Positions 20,851 through 30,648 of a stretch of DNA of 64,000 nucleotides are shown here, piece by piece. The stretch comes from Nocardia sp. BMG111209 (GTDB lineage: Bacteria; Actinomycetota; Actinomycetes; Mycobacteriales; Mycobacteriaceae): positions 1,481,890 through 1,545,889 of the forward strand of contig NZ_KB907309.1 of the NCBI RefSeq assembly GCF_000381925.1, in the 5' to 3' direction. The notes beneath the pieces are model-generated. The model saw nothing but the letters and a program-made list of their open reading frames with translations, did not search any database and had not been told where the DNA came from. Positions within the stretch are counted from its first letter, which is position 1. Every line of letters starts with the position of its first letter. The translations under genes were made by a program, and so were the position numbers.

Positions 20851-22092
20851 TCACATCACAGGGCTTTTCGAGCCCTGCACCGCATTCCGGAACACCCAGC
20901 GCAGCCCGATGAATCGGGTCAGCGTCGCCACCAGGTTGGCCACCACCAGGACGAACAATTCCAGGTGGACCGCCGCGTCCGGCGCCCAGCGATGCAGCGC
21001 GAACAGCGAGCCGCTGGTCAGCACCCAGGCGAAGACGAAGATCAGCAGTCCCTGGAAGTGCTGCGACACCAGCCGCGAGGATCCCCGCACCCCGAACGTG
21101 AACGCCCGGTTCGCGGCGGTATTGCCGACCGCCGTGATCAGCAGGGCCAGGAAATTCGCGACCTGCGCGCCGGCCGCCGCCTGGAACAGCACGTACAGGA
21201 GGGCATAGGCGACCGTCGAGACCGCGCCGATGATGCCGAAGCGCACCAACTGCCCGACCATCCCCAGCGGCACCCCGTCGACCAGCGGCTCCCGCCCGAT
21301 CGCCACGCGTAATTCGTTGATGGGCAGCGTGCCCGTGGTCAGCCCCCGGCCGACCCGCCAGACCCCGAGCAGGTCCTTGCGAGCGGTATCGATGATGTCC
21401 ACCCGCGAATCCGGATCATCGATCCAATCCACCGGGACCTCGTGGATCCGCAGCCCGGACCGCTCGGCCAGCACCAGCAACTCGGTGTCGAAGAACCACT
21501 CCCCGTCCTCGACCAACGGCAACAACTTCCGCGCCACCTCGGTCCGCATCGCCTTGAACCCGCACTGCGCATCCGAGAACCGCGCCTGCAACGACGCCTT
21601 CAGAATCAGGTTGTAGCACCGGGAAATGAACTCCCGCTTCGGCCCTCGCACCACCCGCGAAGACCGCGACAACCGGGTACCGATCGCCAGATCCGAATGC
21701 CCCGACACCAGCGGCGCCACCAACGGCAGCAACGCGTTCAGATCCGTCGACAGATCCACATCCATATAGGACACGACCTCGGCATCGGAGGCCTCCCACA
21801 CCGCGCGCAGGGCCCGGCCCCGGCCCTTGCGGTCGAGGTGCACCACGCGGACCCCGTCCAGCTCCGCCGCCAGCCGCCGCGCGACCTCGAGGGTGGCGTC
21901 GGTCGACGCGTTGTCGGCGATCGTGATCCGGGCCGTGAACGGGAAACCGCCACGCAGGTGAGCGGACAATCGCCGCACACAGTCGTCCAGCGTGTGTTCC
22001 TCGTTGTAGACGGGAATGACCACATCCAGGATCGGGGTCTGCACCGGCTCGGGAGTGGTCGTGGCCTGCACCGCTGTGGCTGTGTCGGTCAT
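20851..22092 (-). CDS. Fusion of GT2 glycosyltransferase and GtrA-like membrane domain
   Basis: A 413-residue protein. The N-terminal GT-A domain (about 20-260) has DVVIPVYNEE, ADNASTD, the metal-binding DVDLSTD and the GFKAMRTE segment of polyprenyl-phosphate glycosyltransferases. The C-terminal GtrA domain (about 280-405) has four membrane helices and NTAANRAFTFG. Such proteins make or flip polyprenyl-phosphate sugars for cell-wall glycans. The stop is directly beside the tRNA-Glu 3' end, with no visible terminator between. Upstream, 22093-22213 holds no gene. Confidence 0.92.
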   Translation of the reverse strand: MTDTATAVQATTTPEPVQTPILDVVIPVYNEEHTLDDCVRRLSAHLRGGFPFTARITIADNASTDATLEVARRLAAELDGVRVVHLDRKGRGRALRAVWEASDAEVVSYMDVDLSTDLNALLPLVAPLVSGHSDLAIGTRLSRSSRVVRGPKREFISRCYNLILKASLQARFSDAQCGFKAMRTEVARKLLPLVEDGEWFFDTELLVLAERSGLRIHEVPVDWIDDPDSRVDIIDTARKDLLGVWRVGRGLTTGTLPINELRVAIGREPLVDGVPLGMVGQLVRFGIIGAVSTVAYALLYVLFQAAAGAQVANFLALLITAVGNTAANRAFTFGVRGSSRLVSQHFQGLLIFVFAWVLTSGSLFALHRWAPDAAVHLELFVLVVANLVATLTRFIGLRWVFRNAVQGSKSPVM

Positions 22093-22213
22093 GTCACCAA
22101 CGTTCGATCATGTCACTGAACCAGCGCTGCGGCACAGCTGGGAATTTCCTGGGAAACATACTGGTCACGATGCCGAAACGACCCCGATTGTGCAGTTGTG
22201 CTTCACCTCCGGG

Positions 22214-23083
22214 TCACGGAACGGGATGGCGCACAACCTGATCGGCGTGCAGCCGCCACAACGGCGAGACGGGCCCGTGCCCCGCGCCGAGATCGTAGGC
22301 GGCCTTCAGGCAGTGGGTGGTCCACTCCTTCGCGAAGGCCACCGCGTCCGGTACCTCGTAGCCGTGGGCGAGCGCGCAGGCCGTCGCCGCGGCGAGGGTG
22401 TCACCGCCGCCGTGGTCGTTGCCGGTGTCGATGCGCGGCGCCGACAGTTCGTGGAAGTGGTCGCCGTCGTAGAGCAGATCGGTGCTGAAATCCGAGGTCC
22501 GCAGATGACCGCCCTTGACGATCGCCCACCGCGGCCCGAGTGCGTGCAGCGCCACGGCCGCGTCGCGAGCGGTGACATCGTCGGTGACCTCGACACCGGT
22601 GAGCAGCCGTACCTCGTCCAGATTCGGCGTGATCACGGTCGCCAGCGGAATCAGCGTGTGCCGCAACGCATCCAGCGCCTCGGCGTGCAGCAGTGGATCG
22701 CCGTGCATGGAGGCCGCCACCGGATCCACCACCAGCGGGACGTGCCCGGCCTGCCCGATGCCCAGCTCGCGGCACACCTCGGCCACCGCCTCGATGATCG
22801 CGGTCGAGGCCAGCATCCCGGTCTTCGCGGCGCCGATGCCGATATCGCTCACCACCGACCGCACCTGCCCGGCCACCGTCTCCGGCGGGATCTCGTGGAA
22901 ACCGCTCACGCCGACCGTGTTCTGGACGGTCACGGCGGCGACCGCGACGCAGGCGTGGACCCCGAGCAGGGCCATCGTGCGGGTGTCGGCCTGGATTCCG
23001 GCGCCTCCGCCGGAATCGGTTCCCGCGATGGTGAGTACTCGGACCGGGGTCTGTCCGTCGGGCGTCAGCGGCAGCAATTTCAC
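22214..23083 (-). CDS. thiD: HMP/HMP-phosphate kinase ThiD
   Basis: A 289-residue ribokinase-fold enzyme that phosphorylates hydroxymethylpyrimidine twice to HMP-PP for ThiE. Motifs are VLTIAGTDSGGGAGIQAD near the start, VVDPVAASMHGD, ITPNLDEVRLL, IVKGGHL and the C-terminal ATP/anion hole TGNDHGGGDTLAAATA. The GTG at 23083 gives the family N-terminus; the open frame continues upstream but loses similarity. Divergent from the next gene over 180 bases, in which I see no riboswitch. Confidence 0.92.
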   Translation of the reverse strand: MKLLPLTPDGQTPVRVLTIAGTDSGGGAGIQADTRTMALLGVHACVAVAAVTVQNTVGVSGFHEIPPETVAGQVRSVVSDIGIGAAKTGMLASTAIIEAVAEVCRELGIGQAGHVPLVVDPVAASMHGDPLLHAEALDALRHTLIPLATVITPNLDEVRLLTGVEVTDDVTARDAAVALHALGPRWAIVKGGHLRTSDFSTDLLYDGDHFHELSAPRIDTGNDHGGGDTLAAATACALAHGYEVPDAVAFAKEWTTHCLKAAYDLGAGHGPVSPLWRLHADQVVRHPVP

Positions 23084-23263
23084 GCTACCGACCCTAGCGA
23101 CCGCCCCCGCTCGGGGAGCCGGGTCGGTGGTATGCGGTCCCGGGCCGAGGTGCGCCGCGGGCCCGGACGGTCCGCCCGGACTCCGGCAACGGTTGCGTGA
23201 CGGCCGCCTAACGAGTCGCCCGGCCGCCGCCCGGCGCGGTGACACCGGGTTAGCGTCACCGGC

Positions 23264-24265
23264 ATGGAGATCCTCGCGTTCGGCGTGCAGGCCGACGAGC
23301 AGCCGCTGCTGGTCGCCGCGTTCGGCGATCGGCACCGGGTCCACTGCCTGACCGAATTCCTGAGTACCGACACCGCCCCGCTGGCGGCGGGGCACGAGGT
23401 GATCAGCACCGGGGTGAACGCCCGGCTCGACGCCGCCGCGCTGGGGATCCTCGCCGCCGGCGGCACCCGGATGATCGCGCAGCGGTCGACCGGCTTCAAC
23501 AACATCGACCTGACCGCCGCCGCGGAGCTGGGCTTCACGGTCGCGCGGGTCTCCTATTACTCACCGTATTCCGTGGCCGAATTCGCCTGGACCCTGGCGA
23601 CGGCGATCGACCGGCGGCTGGTGCGCGCGGTCAACCGCACCCGGGAATTCGACTTCCGGCTGGACGGACTGATCGGCCGCGACATCCACGGCAGCGTGGT
23701 GGGTGTCATCGGCACCGGCAAGATCGGCGCCGCCTTTGCGCGGATCGGTTACGGATTCGGCGCCCGGCTGCTGGGCTGGGATGTGGCCGAGAACCCGTTC
23801 TGCCGGGACGAACTGGGTATGGAGTACGTGGCGCTGGATCGGCTGCTCACCGAATCGGACCGGGTGTCCCTGCACGTGCCGCTGGTCGCGGACACCCACC
23901 ACCTGATCGATGCGACCGCGCTGAGTCGGATGCGCGACGACGCGATCCTCGTCAACTCCAGCCGCGGCGGACTGGTCGATGCGAACGCGCTGGTGGAAAC
24001 GCTGCGCGCGGGCCGGCTGCGCGGGGTGGGCCTGGACGTGTACGAGGAGGAGACGGGCCTGTTCTTCACCGACCGATCCCTCGCGGGGATCGCCGACGAC
24101 ACCCTGGCCCGCCTGATGACCTTCCCGAACGTCCTGGTCACCTCGCATCAGGCGTATTTCACCGCGACCGCGGTCGGCCAGATCGTCGCGACGACCGCCG
24201 CGAACGTCGAGGACTATCTGGCCGGCCGCCGCTCGGCGAACACCCTGGTCCCGGCCGCGGGCTGA
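23264..24265 (+). CDS. D-2-hydroxyacid dehydrogenase (D-lactate dehydrogenase type)
   Basis: A 333-residue NAD-dependent enzyme. The Rossmann motif is GVIGTGKIG (about residues 145-153). Catalytic Arg is in NSSRGG, Glu in DVYEEETG and His in SHQAYFT. The STGFNNID and YSPYSVAEF segments are typical of fermentative D-lactate dehydrogenases (LdhA). Predicted reaction: D-lactate to pyruvate with NAD+, or the reverse. Cytosolic. It stands alone, convergent with the epoxide hydrolase gene. Confidence 0.92.
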   Translation: MEILAFGVQADEQPLLVAAFGDRHRVHCLTEFLSTDTAPLAAGHEVISTGVNARLDAAALGILAAGGTRMIAQRSTGFNNIDLTAAAELGFTVARVSYYSPYSVAEFAWTLATAIDRRLVRAVNRTREFDFRLDGLIGRDIHGSVVGVIGTGKIGAAFARIGYGFGARLLGWDVAENPFCRDELGMEYVALDRLLTESDRVSLHVPLVADTHHLIDATALSRMRDDAILVNSSRGGLVDANALVETLRAGRLRGVGLDVYEEETGLFFTDRSLAGIADDTLARLMTFPNVLVTSHQAYFTATAVGQIVATTAANVEDYLAGRRSANTLVPAAG

Positions 24266-24296
24266 CCGTCTCGCCCGCGGTATCCGGCGACGCGAC

Positions 24297-25433
24297 TCAG
24301 CCGAGGCCGCCGAAGAATTCGCGGATGTCGCCGACGAGCACCTCGGGCGCCTCGTGCGCGGCGTAGTGCCCGGCGGCGTCGTTCGCGCCCCCGGCAGGCA
24401 GGCCGGCGTCGTAGGAGTTCCAGCGGACCAGGCCCGCGTGATCGCGCTCGGCGAAGCGCCGGATCGACCGGAAATCGCCCGCGAACATGGCCAGCGCGGT
24501 CGGCGCGGTGGTCGGTCCCTGCGGATGTTCGGCGGTGTGCGCATCCTCGTAGTAGAAGCGGATCGCGGAACCCGCGGTGCCGGTGAGCCAGTGGATCGCC
24601 ACATTGCCGATCACGAACTCCGGATCCAGCGATTCGCCGAACAGCTGGGCGTTCCAGCCCAGCAGGCCGACCGGGGAATCCGCCAGCGCGTACGCCAGCG
24701 TCTGCGGTTGCTGGCTGTGCAGGGTGTTGAACGCCATCTTGTTGTCCAGGAACCACTGCAGATGGGCGAGCGCGGCGTGATCCTCGGCCGGCAGCCCCTC
24801 GAATTCGGCCGGATCGCCGGAGGGGAACGAGAACAGCTGCGTGACATGGACGCCGATCACCCGCTCCGGCGCGAGCCGGCCGATCTCGGGGGAGACGAAC
24901 GAACCGCCGTCGTTGCCGACGGCGCCGAAGCGCCGGTACCCGAGCCGGTCCATCAGCTCCAGCCAGGCCCGCGCGGTGCGGTACCGGTTCCAGCCGGTGC
25001 TGCGGGTCGGGCCCGAGAATCCGAAGCCGGGTAGCGACGGGAGGACCACGTGGAAGGCCGGCGTCCGCGGGTCCGCCGGCTCGGTCAGCGGCGCGATGAT
25101 GTCCAGGTATTCGAGGATCGAGCCCGGCCAGCCGTGGGTGAGGATCACCGGCGTCGCATCCGCCCGGCTCGACCGGACGTGCAGGAAGTGGATGTCCTCG
25201 CCGTCGATCGCGGTGGTGAACTGCGGGTACGCGTTCAGCCGCGATTCCAGTGCCCGCCAGTCGAATTCGTCCAGCCAGTACTTCGCCAGCCCGCGCACCC
25301 GGTCGCCGGGGACGCCGTATCCGTCGCCGGCGCCGGGCAGCTCGTCCGGCCACAGCGTCCGGCGCAGCCGGTCGGTCAGATCGTCGACGCGCGACTGCGG
25401 GATGTCGATGCGGGAGGGGTGGATCGCGGTCAT
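24297..25433 (-). CDS. Epoxide hydrolase, N-terminal-domain type
   Basis: A 378-residue alpha/beta-hydrolase with the EHN domain at the N-terminus (about 1-110: RIDIPQSRVDDLTDRLRRT, W-x-ELP). The oxyanion motif is HGWPGS. The nucleophile Asp is in GNDGGSF and the His base near the C-terminus is in HYAAHEAPE. It opens epoxides to diols; related enzymes act on styrene, juvenile-hormone-like or aromatic epoxides. ATG 25433 has AGGAGAA 5 bases upstream; the frame continues to 25493 but without support. A divergent TetR and twin operators between them suggest substrate-induced expression. Confidence 0.92.
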   Translation of the reverse strand: MTAIHPSRIDIPQSRVDDLTDRLRRTLWPDELPGAGDGYGVPGDRVRGLAKYWLDEFDWRALESRLNAYPQFTTAIDGEDIHFLHVRSSRADATPVILTHGWPGSILEYLDIIAPLTEPADPRTPAFHVVLPSLPGFGFSGPTRSTGWNRYRTARAWLELMDRLGYRRFGAVGNDGGSFVSPEIGRLAPERVIGVHVTQLFSFPSGDPAEFEGLPAEDHAALAHLQWFLDNKMAFNTLHSQQPQTLAYALADSPVGLLGWNAQLFGESLDPEFVIGNVAIHWLTGTAGSAIRFYYEDAHTAEHPQGPTTAPTALAMFAGDFRSIRRFAERDHAGLVRWNSYDAGLPAGGANDAAGHYAAHEAPEVLVGDIREFFGGLG

Positions 25434-25449
25434 CGTGTTCTCCTGTCGG

Positions 25450-25499
25450 AACGGAATGCTTTGTTCTGTTTCGACCATAACAGAACGGATCATTCCGTT
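25450..25499. promoter_or_regulatory. Two tandem operator palindromes between epoxide hydrolase and TetR genes
   Basis: Two 21-bp dyads of the form AAC[GA]GA-N9-TC[TC]GTT lie at 25450-25470 and 25479-25499, exactly 29 bases apart. Together they also form one larger mirror-image palindrome centred at 25474/25475 (AACGGAATG with CATTCCGTT, TTCTGTT with AACAGAA). This is the layout expected for a TetR dimer pair that shuts off both divergent promoters. Confidence 0.8.
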
Positions 25500-25519
25500 T
25501 CAAGCGGTAGACTGGGGAC

Positions 25520-26173
25520 ATGTCCGAGACTGCGAAACCCCCGGTCCGACCGGGTCTGTCCGGCCGCCGGGCCGAGGCCGCCCGCAACGACGGGATCATC
25601 CTGGCCGCCGCGCGCGAGGTCTTCCTGACCGATCCGGGGGCGCCGATCGCCGCCGTCGCCGAGCGCGCCGGGGTCGGCATCAGCGCGCTCTATCGCCGCT
25701 ACGCCTCGAAGGAGGTGCTGCTGCGTACCCTCTGCCTCGACGGGCTGCGCCGCTACAACACGGAAGCCGAAGCGGCCCTGGACAATCCGGACGACTGGCC
25801 GGCGCTGGTGGAATTCCTGGACCGGGTGGTGGCCGCCGACGTGCACTCGCTGACCGTCCGGCTCGCCGGAACCTTCACGCCCAGTGCCGAATTCGCGCCG
25901 GAGGTACGCCGCTCGGGCGAGCTGAACGAGCGGATCCTCGCCCGCGCACAGCGATCCGGGCGATTGCGCGCCGGCGTCACGATCGCCGATCTGGGGCTGA
26001 TCCTGGAGGCGTGTGCCGCGGTGACCCTGCCCGATCCGGAGCGGACCGCGGTGCTGCGGCGCCGGGTGCTGGCGCTGCTGATCGACGGACTCGCCACCGC
26101 GGGCGAATTACCCGGTCCGCCACCGCGACCGGGCGAATTCGCGCATCGGTGGCGTACCACCGGCCCGCAGTGA
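25520..26173 (+). CDS. TetR-family regulator divergent from epoxide hydrolase
   Basis: A 217-residue protein. The helix-turn-helix is at about 15-65 (ILAAAREVFL ... AVAERAGVGISALYRRYASKEVLL). The C-terminal domain fits the SbtR/TetR_C type. It begins 20 bases past the twin palindromes, so it probably controls itself and the epoxide hydrolase. Convergent with thiC. Confidence 0.92.
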   Translation: MSETAKPPVRPGLSGRRAEAARNDGIILAAAREVFLTDPGAPIAAVAERAGVGISALYRRYASKEVLLRTLCLDGLRRYNTEAEAALDNPDDWPALVEFLDRVVAADVHSLTVRLAGTFTPSAEFAPEVRRSGELNERILARAQRSGRLRAGVTIADLGLILEACAAVTLPDPERTAVLRRRVLALLIDGLATAGELPGPPPRPGEFAHRWRTTGPQ

Positions 26174-26200
26174 GGTGGGCCCGGCGGATCGTCGCGGTTC

Positions 26201-26257
26201 CCGTCCCAGGGCGGAGGCCGGGGCCTGGCGGCGGCCCCGGCCTCCGCGGTGGGACGG
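26201..26257. terminator. Very strong hairpin, likely bidirectional terminator
   Basis: Arms of 8 bp (CCGTCCCA with TGGGACGG) and 15 bp (GCGGAGGCCGGGGCC with its complement) are separated by a GG/GG mismatch; the loop is TGGCGGC (26226-26232). There is no T-run, as is usual in high-GC actinobacteria. It lies between the convergent tetR and thiC ends. Confidence 0.7.
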
Positions 26258-26272
26258 GCGCCCGCGGAGGCC

Positions 26273-26298
26273 GCGGCGCAGCGAAGCGACTGCGCCGC
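26273..26298. terminator. Second hairpin between tetR and thiC
   Basis: Perfect 9-bp stem GCGGCGCAG/CTGCGCCGC with loop CGAAGCGA, 19 bases before the thiC stop codon on the plus-strand map. It probably supports the larger hairpin in ending thiC transcription. Confidence 0.55.
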
Positions 26299-26316
26299 AG
26301 CGATTTCCGATGCGGG

Positions 26317-28088
<1,772 letters not shown>

Positions 28089-28091
28089 ATC

Positions 28092-28132
28092 ACTGCTCAC
28101 TGCGCAGTGACCTACTGCGCAGTGCTTACTGC
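28092..28132. promoter_or_regulatory. Cluster of ACTGC half-sites with two perfect palindromes
   Basis: TCACTGCGCAGTGA at 28097-28110 and ACTGCGCAGT at 28114-28123 are perfect palindromes 15 bases apart centre to centre. Further ACTGC half-sites flank them at 28092 and 28128. They sit just upstream of the TPP riboswitch and about 165 bases before the divergent gene at 28295. This looks like a repressor or activator site over the thiC promoter. Confidence 0.65.
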
Positions 28133-28294
28133 CGATATGTCGTTGTGCCGTACCCGGAGGTACGACCGTCGACGATACTCGGCCGCCCCCGCGCGCCGCG
28201 ACCGATTCGGGTCCCGGGTGCGACCGCCGCCCGGCGGTACCCTGTCGGGCACTGCGAGACGGCTACCCGAGAAATACGAGCGAAGGCGGCGGAG

Positions 28295-29791
28295 ATGTCA
28301 GCTGGCGACGAGTGGGGTGTGGTCTTTCCGGAGGTGGACGGTTCCCGGTCCTCCACCGCGACCGGTGCGGCGATCCTGGCGGCGGCGGTTCGGGGCTGGG
28401 ATCCCTATCAGGCCGACCGGATCGCGGCGGCGGGCAACTGGCGCACGGAGTACATCGACCACTACGTCGCGGTCACCGCGGCCGGCGCGCGCGGCGGCGC
28501 CCCGGTACTCGGCATCGCGGCCGACGGCCTGGCCGCGATGCGCCGGATGTTGCACCACCGCGGCGAATCCGGGGAGGCGCCACTGACGGAGCTGGTCTGG
28601 CCGGACACCGTCACCGCGAAAACCGTGACGGTGCACGGGGAATCGGATCCGGCTCGGGAGCTGTCGGTGCCGTATCACGGAATTCGGCTGGCGGGCGCCG
28701 CCCTGCGCGACCGGCTGTACCGCTGGCGCGATCTCGGCGCGCTGGAACCCGGATTCGTCGCCGCGCTGGAGCGGGTGATCGATGATCCGTCGCTGCTGGC
28801 GCTGCCGGGCCGGCAACTCGTGCTGATCGGCGCGGGCGCGGAGATGGGCCCGCTGGAGCCGCTGAGCGAATGGGGCGCGCAACTACTCGCGCTGGATGTG
28901 CCGGTGCCCGCGGTGGCCGATCGGATCGCGGGCATCGCGCGCCGCGGCGCCGGTTCGGTGACTGTGCCGCAACGGGATTCGGACGGCGTCGCCGGGCTGA
29001 ACGTCGCCGCGGCGGTGGGCGAGGTCGCCGCCTGGATCCGGGCGGCCGCCGCGGGCGACCGGCAACTGGTGCTCGGCATGTACGGCTACGCCGACGGCCC
29101 GCGGCACGTCACGCTCACCGCGGCCGCCGATCTGCTCGCCACCCGGCTGCTCGAGCAGCGGCCCGGTACCGCGCTGGCCTACCTCGGCACGCCGACCGAC
29201 GCCTATCTGGTGCCCGGCCCGATCGTGGACGGCATCCGGCGCCCGCCCGGCCGGCTGACCGCCGCCACCTGCGACGGGCTGCGCGCGGTCAGCCGCGGCC
29301 GGATCGGGCGGCGCGCGTATCCGATCACCCACGCCGGACCCGGCGGTTCGCGCTGGGGCGTCGCCGACATGCTGCTGCCGTTGCAGGGCCCGAACTACGC
29401 GCTGGCCAAGCGGTTACAGCGCTGGCGGGCCCTGACCGCCGCCGCGGCCGGGCATCCGGTCTCGTGCAACGTCGCCCCGGCCGCCTGGACCCGCTCGGTG
29501 ACGAGGAACGCGATGTTCGAGATCGCCTACTCCGGCGCCGAATTCTTCGGGGTGCGGATCTTCCCGGCCGATACCGCGCGCTATCTGATGGCCGCGAAGC
29601 TGGTCGCCGACCTCGCCGCCCCGGTATCCGACCTGGACGGCCAGCCGGAGGCGCTGTTGTACGGGGACGCCGCGCACGGCGGCTTCTGGCGGCAGCCCTA
29701 CGATCCGAAATCGGTACTGCCGTTGGTCGCCCTGGCCGGCGTCGGTGCCCGGACCACCCGGGCGGTACGAAACCGATTCGGCCGCAACTGA
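28295..29791 (+). CDS. Conserved-looking protein of unknown function, 498 residues
   Basis: I do not recognise the family with confidence. The protein is soluble and rich in Ala, Gly and Arg. A Rossmann-like segment LVLIGAGAEMGPLEPL (near residues 171-186) begins a central domain that continues LNVAAAVGEVAAWIRAA. A C-terminal part has conserved-looking aromatic and Gly motifs (THAGPGGSRWGVADMLLPLQGPN, split by short gaps) that mention no known active site. ATG 28295 has a GGCGGAG site. Divergent from thiC. It could be an NAD(P)-dependent enzyme; that is a guess from the glycine pattern. Confidence 0.75.
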   Translation: MSAGDEWGVVFPEVDGSRSSTATGAAILAAAVRGWDPYQADRIAAAGNWRTEYIDHYVAVTAAGARGGAPVLGIAADGLAAMRRMLHHRGESGEAPLTELVWPDTVTAKTVTVHGESDPARELSVPYHGIRLAGAALRDRLYRWRDLGALEPGFVAALERVIDDPSLLALPGRQLVLIGAGAEMGPLEPLSEWGAQLLALDVPVPAVADRIAGIARRGAGSVTVPQRDSDGVAGLNVAAAVGEVAAWIRAAAAGDRQLVLGMYGYADGPRHVTLTAAADLLATRLLEQRPGTALAYLGTPTDAYLVPGPIVDGIRRPPGRLTAATCDGLRAVSRGRIGRRAYPITHAGPGGSRWGVADMLLPLQGPNYALAKRLQRWRALTAAAAGHPVSCNVAPAAWTRSVTRNAMFEIAYSGAEFFGVRIFPADTARYLMAAKLVADLAAPVSDLDGQPEALLYGDAAHGGFWRQPYDPKSVLPLVALAGVGARTTRAVRNRFGRN

Positions 29792-29817
29792 TCCGGGGTC
29801 GGCCGGGGCCGCAGCGG

Positions 29818-30453
29818 TCAGGAGTGCCGCAGCGCGCGGTACACCGCGGTACCCACCAGGGCACCCAGTTCCGTTGTGCTCCACAAATTGTCGCCGGCGA
29901 GCAGGGTGCGGACCGCGCCCTCACCGGCGGACACCCACAGCTCCACCAGGGCGGGCAGTTTGCGCTCGGCGTCGGCGGTGCCCCATGCCCGCAGGGTGGG
30001 CCGCAACCGCCGGGTGCAGCGCTCGACCGCCAGCCGGCGGCCCCGGCCGAACGAGCCCGCCACCGCGGGATCCGGGTTGCCGTACAACAGTTTCCACGTG
30101 TCGGGACGGGCCGACACGGTATCCAGCAGCGCCCGGAAGCCCTCGACGAACACCGTCTCGTCGGCCTCGACCCGGCGCCGCGGCAGCGCGTCGGTGATAC
30201 CGCGCACGAGATACCGTTCCTCGCGCTGGATCAGCGCATCGATCAATTCCACCCGGTCGGCGAAGCAGGCGTACACCACGGGCCGGGTGACGTGCATGCG
30301 CTCCGCGACCGCCGCGATGGTCACCGCGGCGATACCCTCCGACACCGCGATCTGCAGTGCGGTGTCGAGCACGTGCGGACGCCGGCGTTCGGGGCCCAGA
30401 TGCTGCGCTCGCGCCCGCGGTCGTGCCACCGCTTCCGAACCCGTGCCAGCCAT
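29818..30453 (-). CDS. TetR-family regulator divergent from fadE5-like gene
   Basis: A 211-residue protein with an N-terminal helix-turn-helix (about 25-75: VLDTALQIAVSEGIAAVT ... VAERMHVTRPVVYACFADRVELI) and a helical ligand domain. ATG 30453 is chosen because the long upstream frame runs into the divergent gene. It likely controls the adjacent acyl-CoA dehydrogenase across 195 bases. Confidence 0.9.
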   Translation of the reverse strand: MAGTGSEAVARPRARAQHLGPERRRPHVLDTALQIAVSEGIAAVTIAAVAERMHVTRPVVYACFADRVELIDALIQREERYLVRGITDALPRRRVEADETVFVEGFRALLDTVSARPDTWKLLYGNPDPAVAGSFGRGRRLAVERCTRRLRPTLRAWGTADAERKLPALVELWVSAGEGAVRTLLAGDNLWSTTELGALVGTAVYRALRHS

Positions 30454-30562
30454 GGGCCAGACGATAGCAGCGAGCGATCGCCGACACGCCCGGCCGGGCG
30501 GCAAGACCGGTAGCGGCAATATTTGGCAAACATTCGATAACCGCAGGTAGGCAGTGTTGTTT

Positions 30563-30577
30563 CTTACGGTTGCGTAG
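30563..30577. promoter_or_regulatory. Candidate TetR operator before the fadE5-like gene
   Basis: CTTACGGTTGCGTAG is an imperfect dyad (TACG-N4-CGTA core). The type resembles lipid-gene TetR operators in actinobacteria. It lies between the divergent tetR and fadE5-like genes, 72 bases before the GTG start. Confidence 0.45.
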
Positions 30578-30648
30578 TCCTGCGCGGATGCGGCAACCTC
30601 ACGAAGCGGACGCACGAGGCGAATCACCGGGACGGCGAGGAGAGCGAC

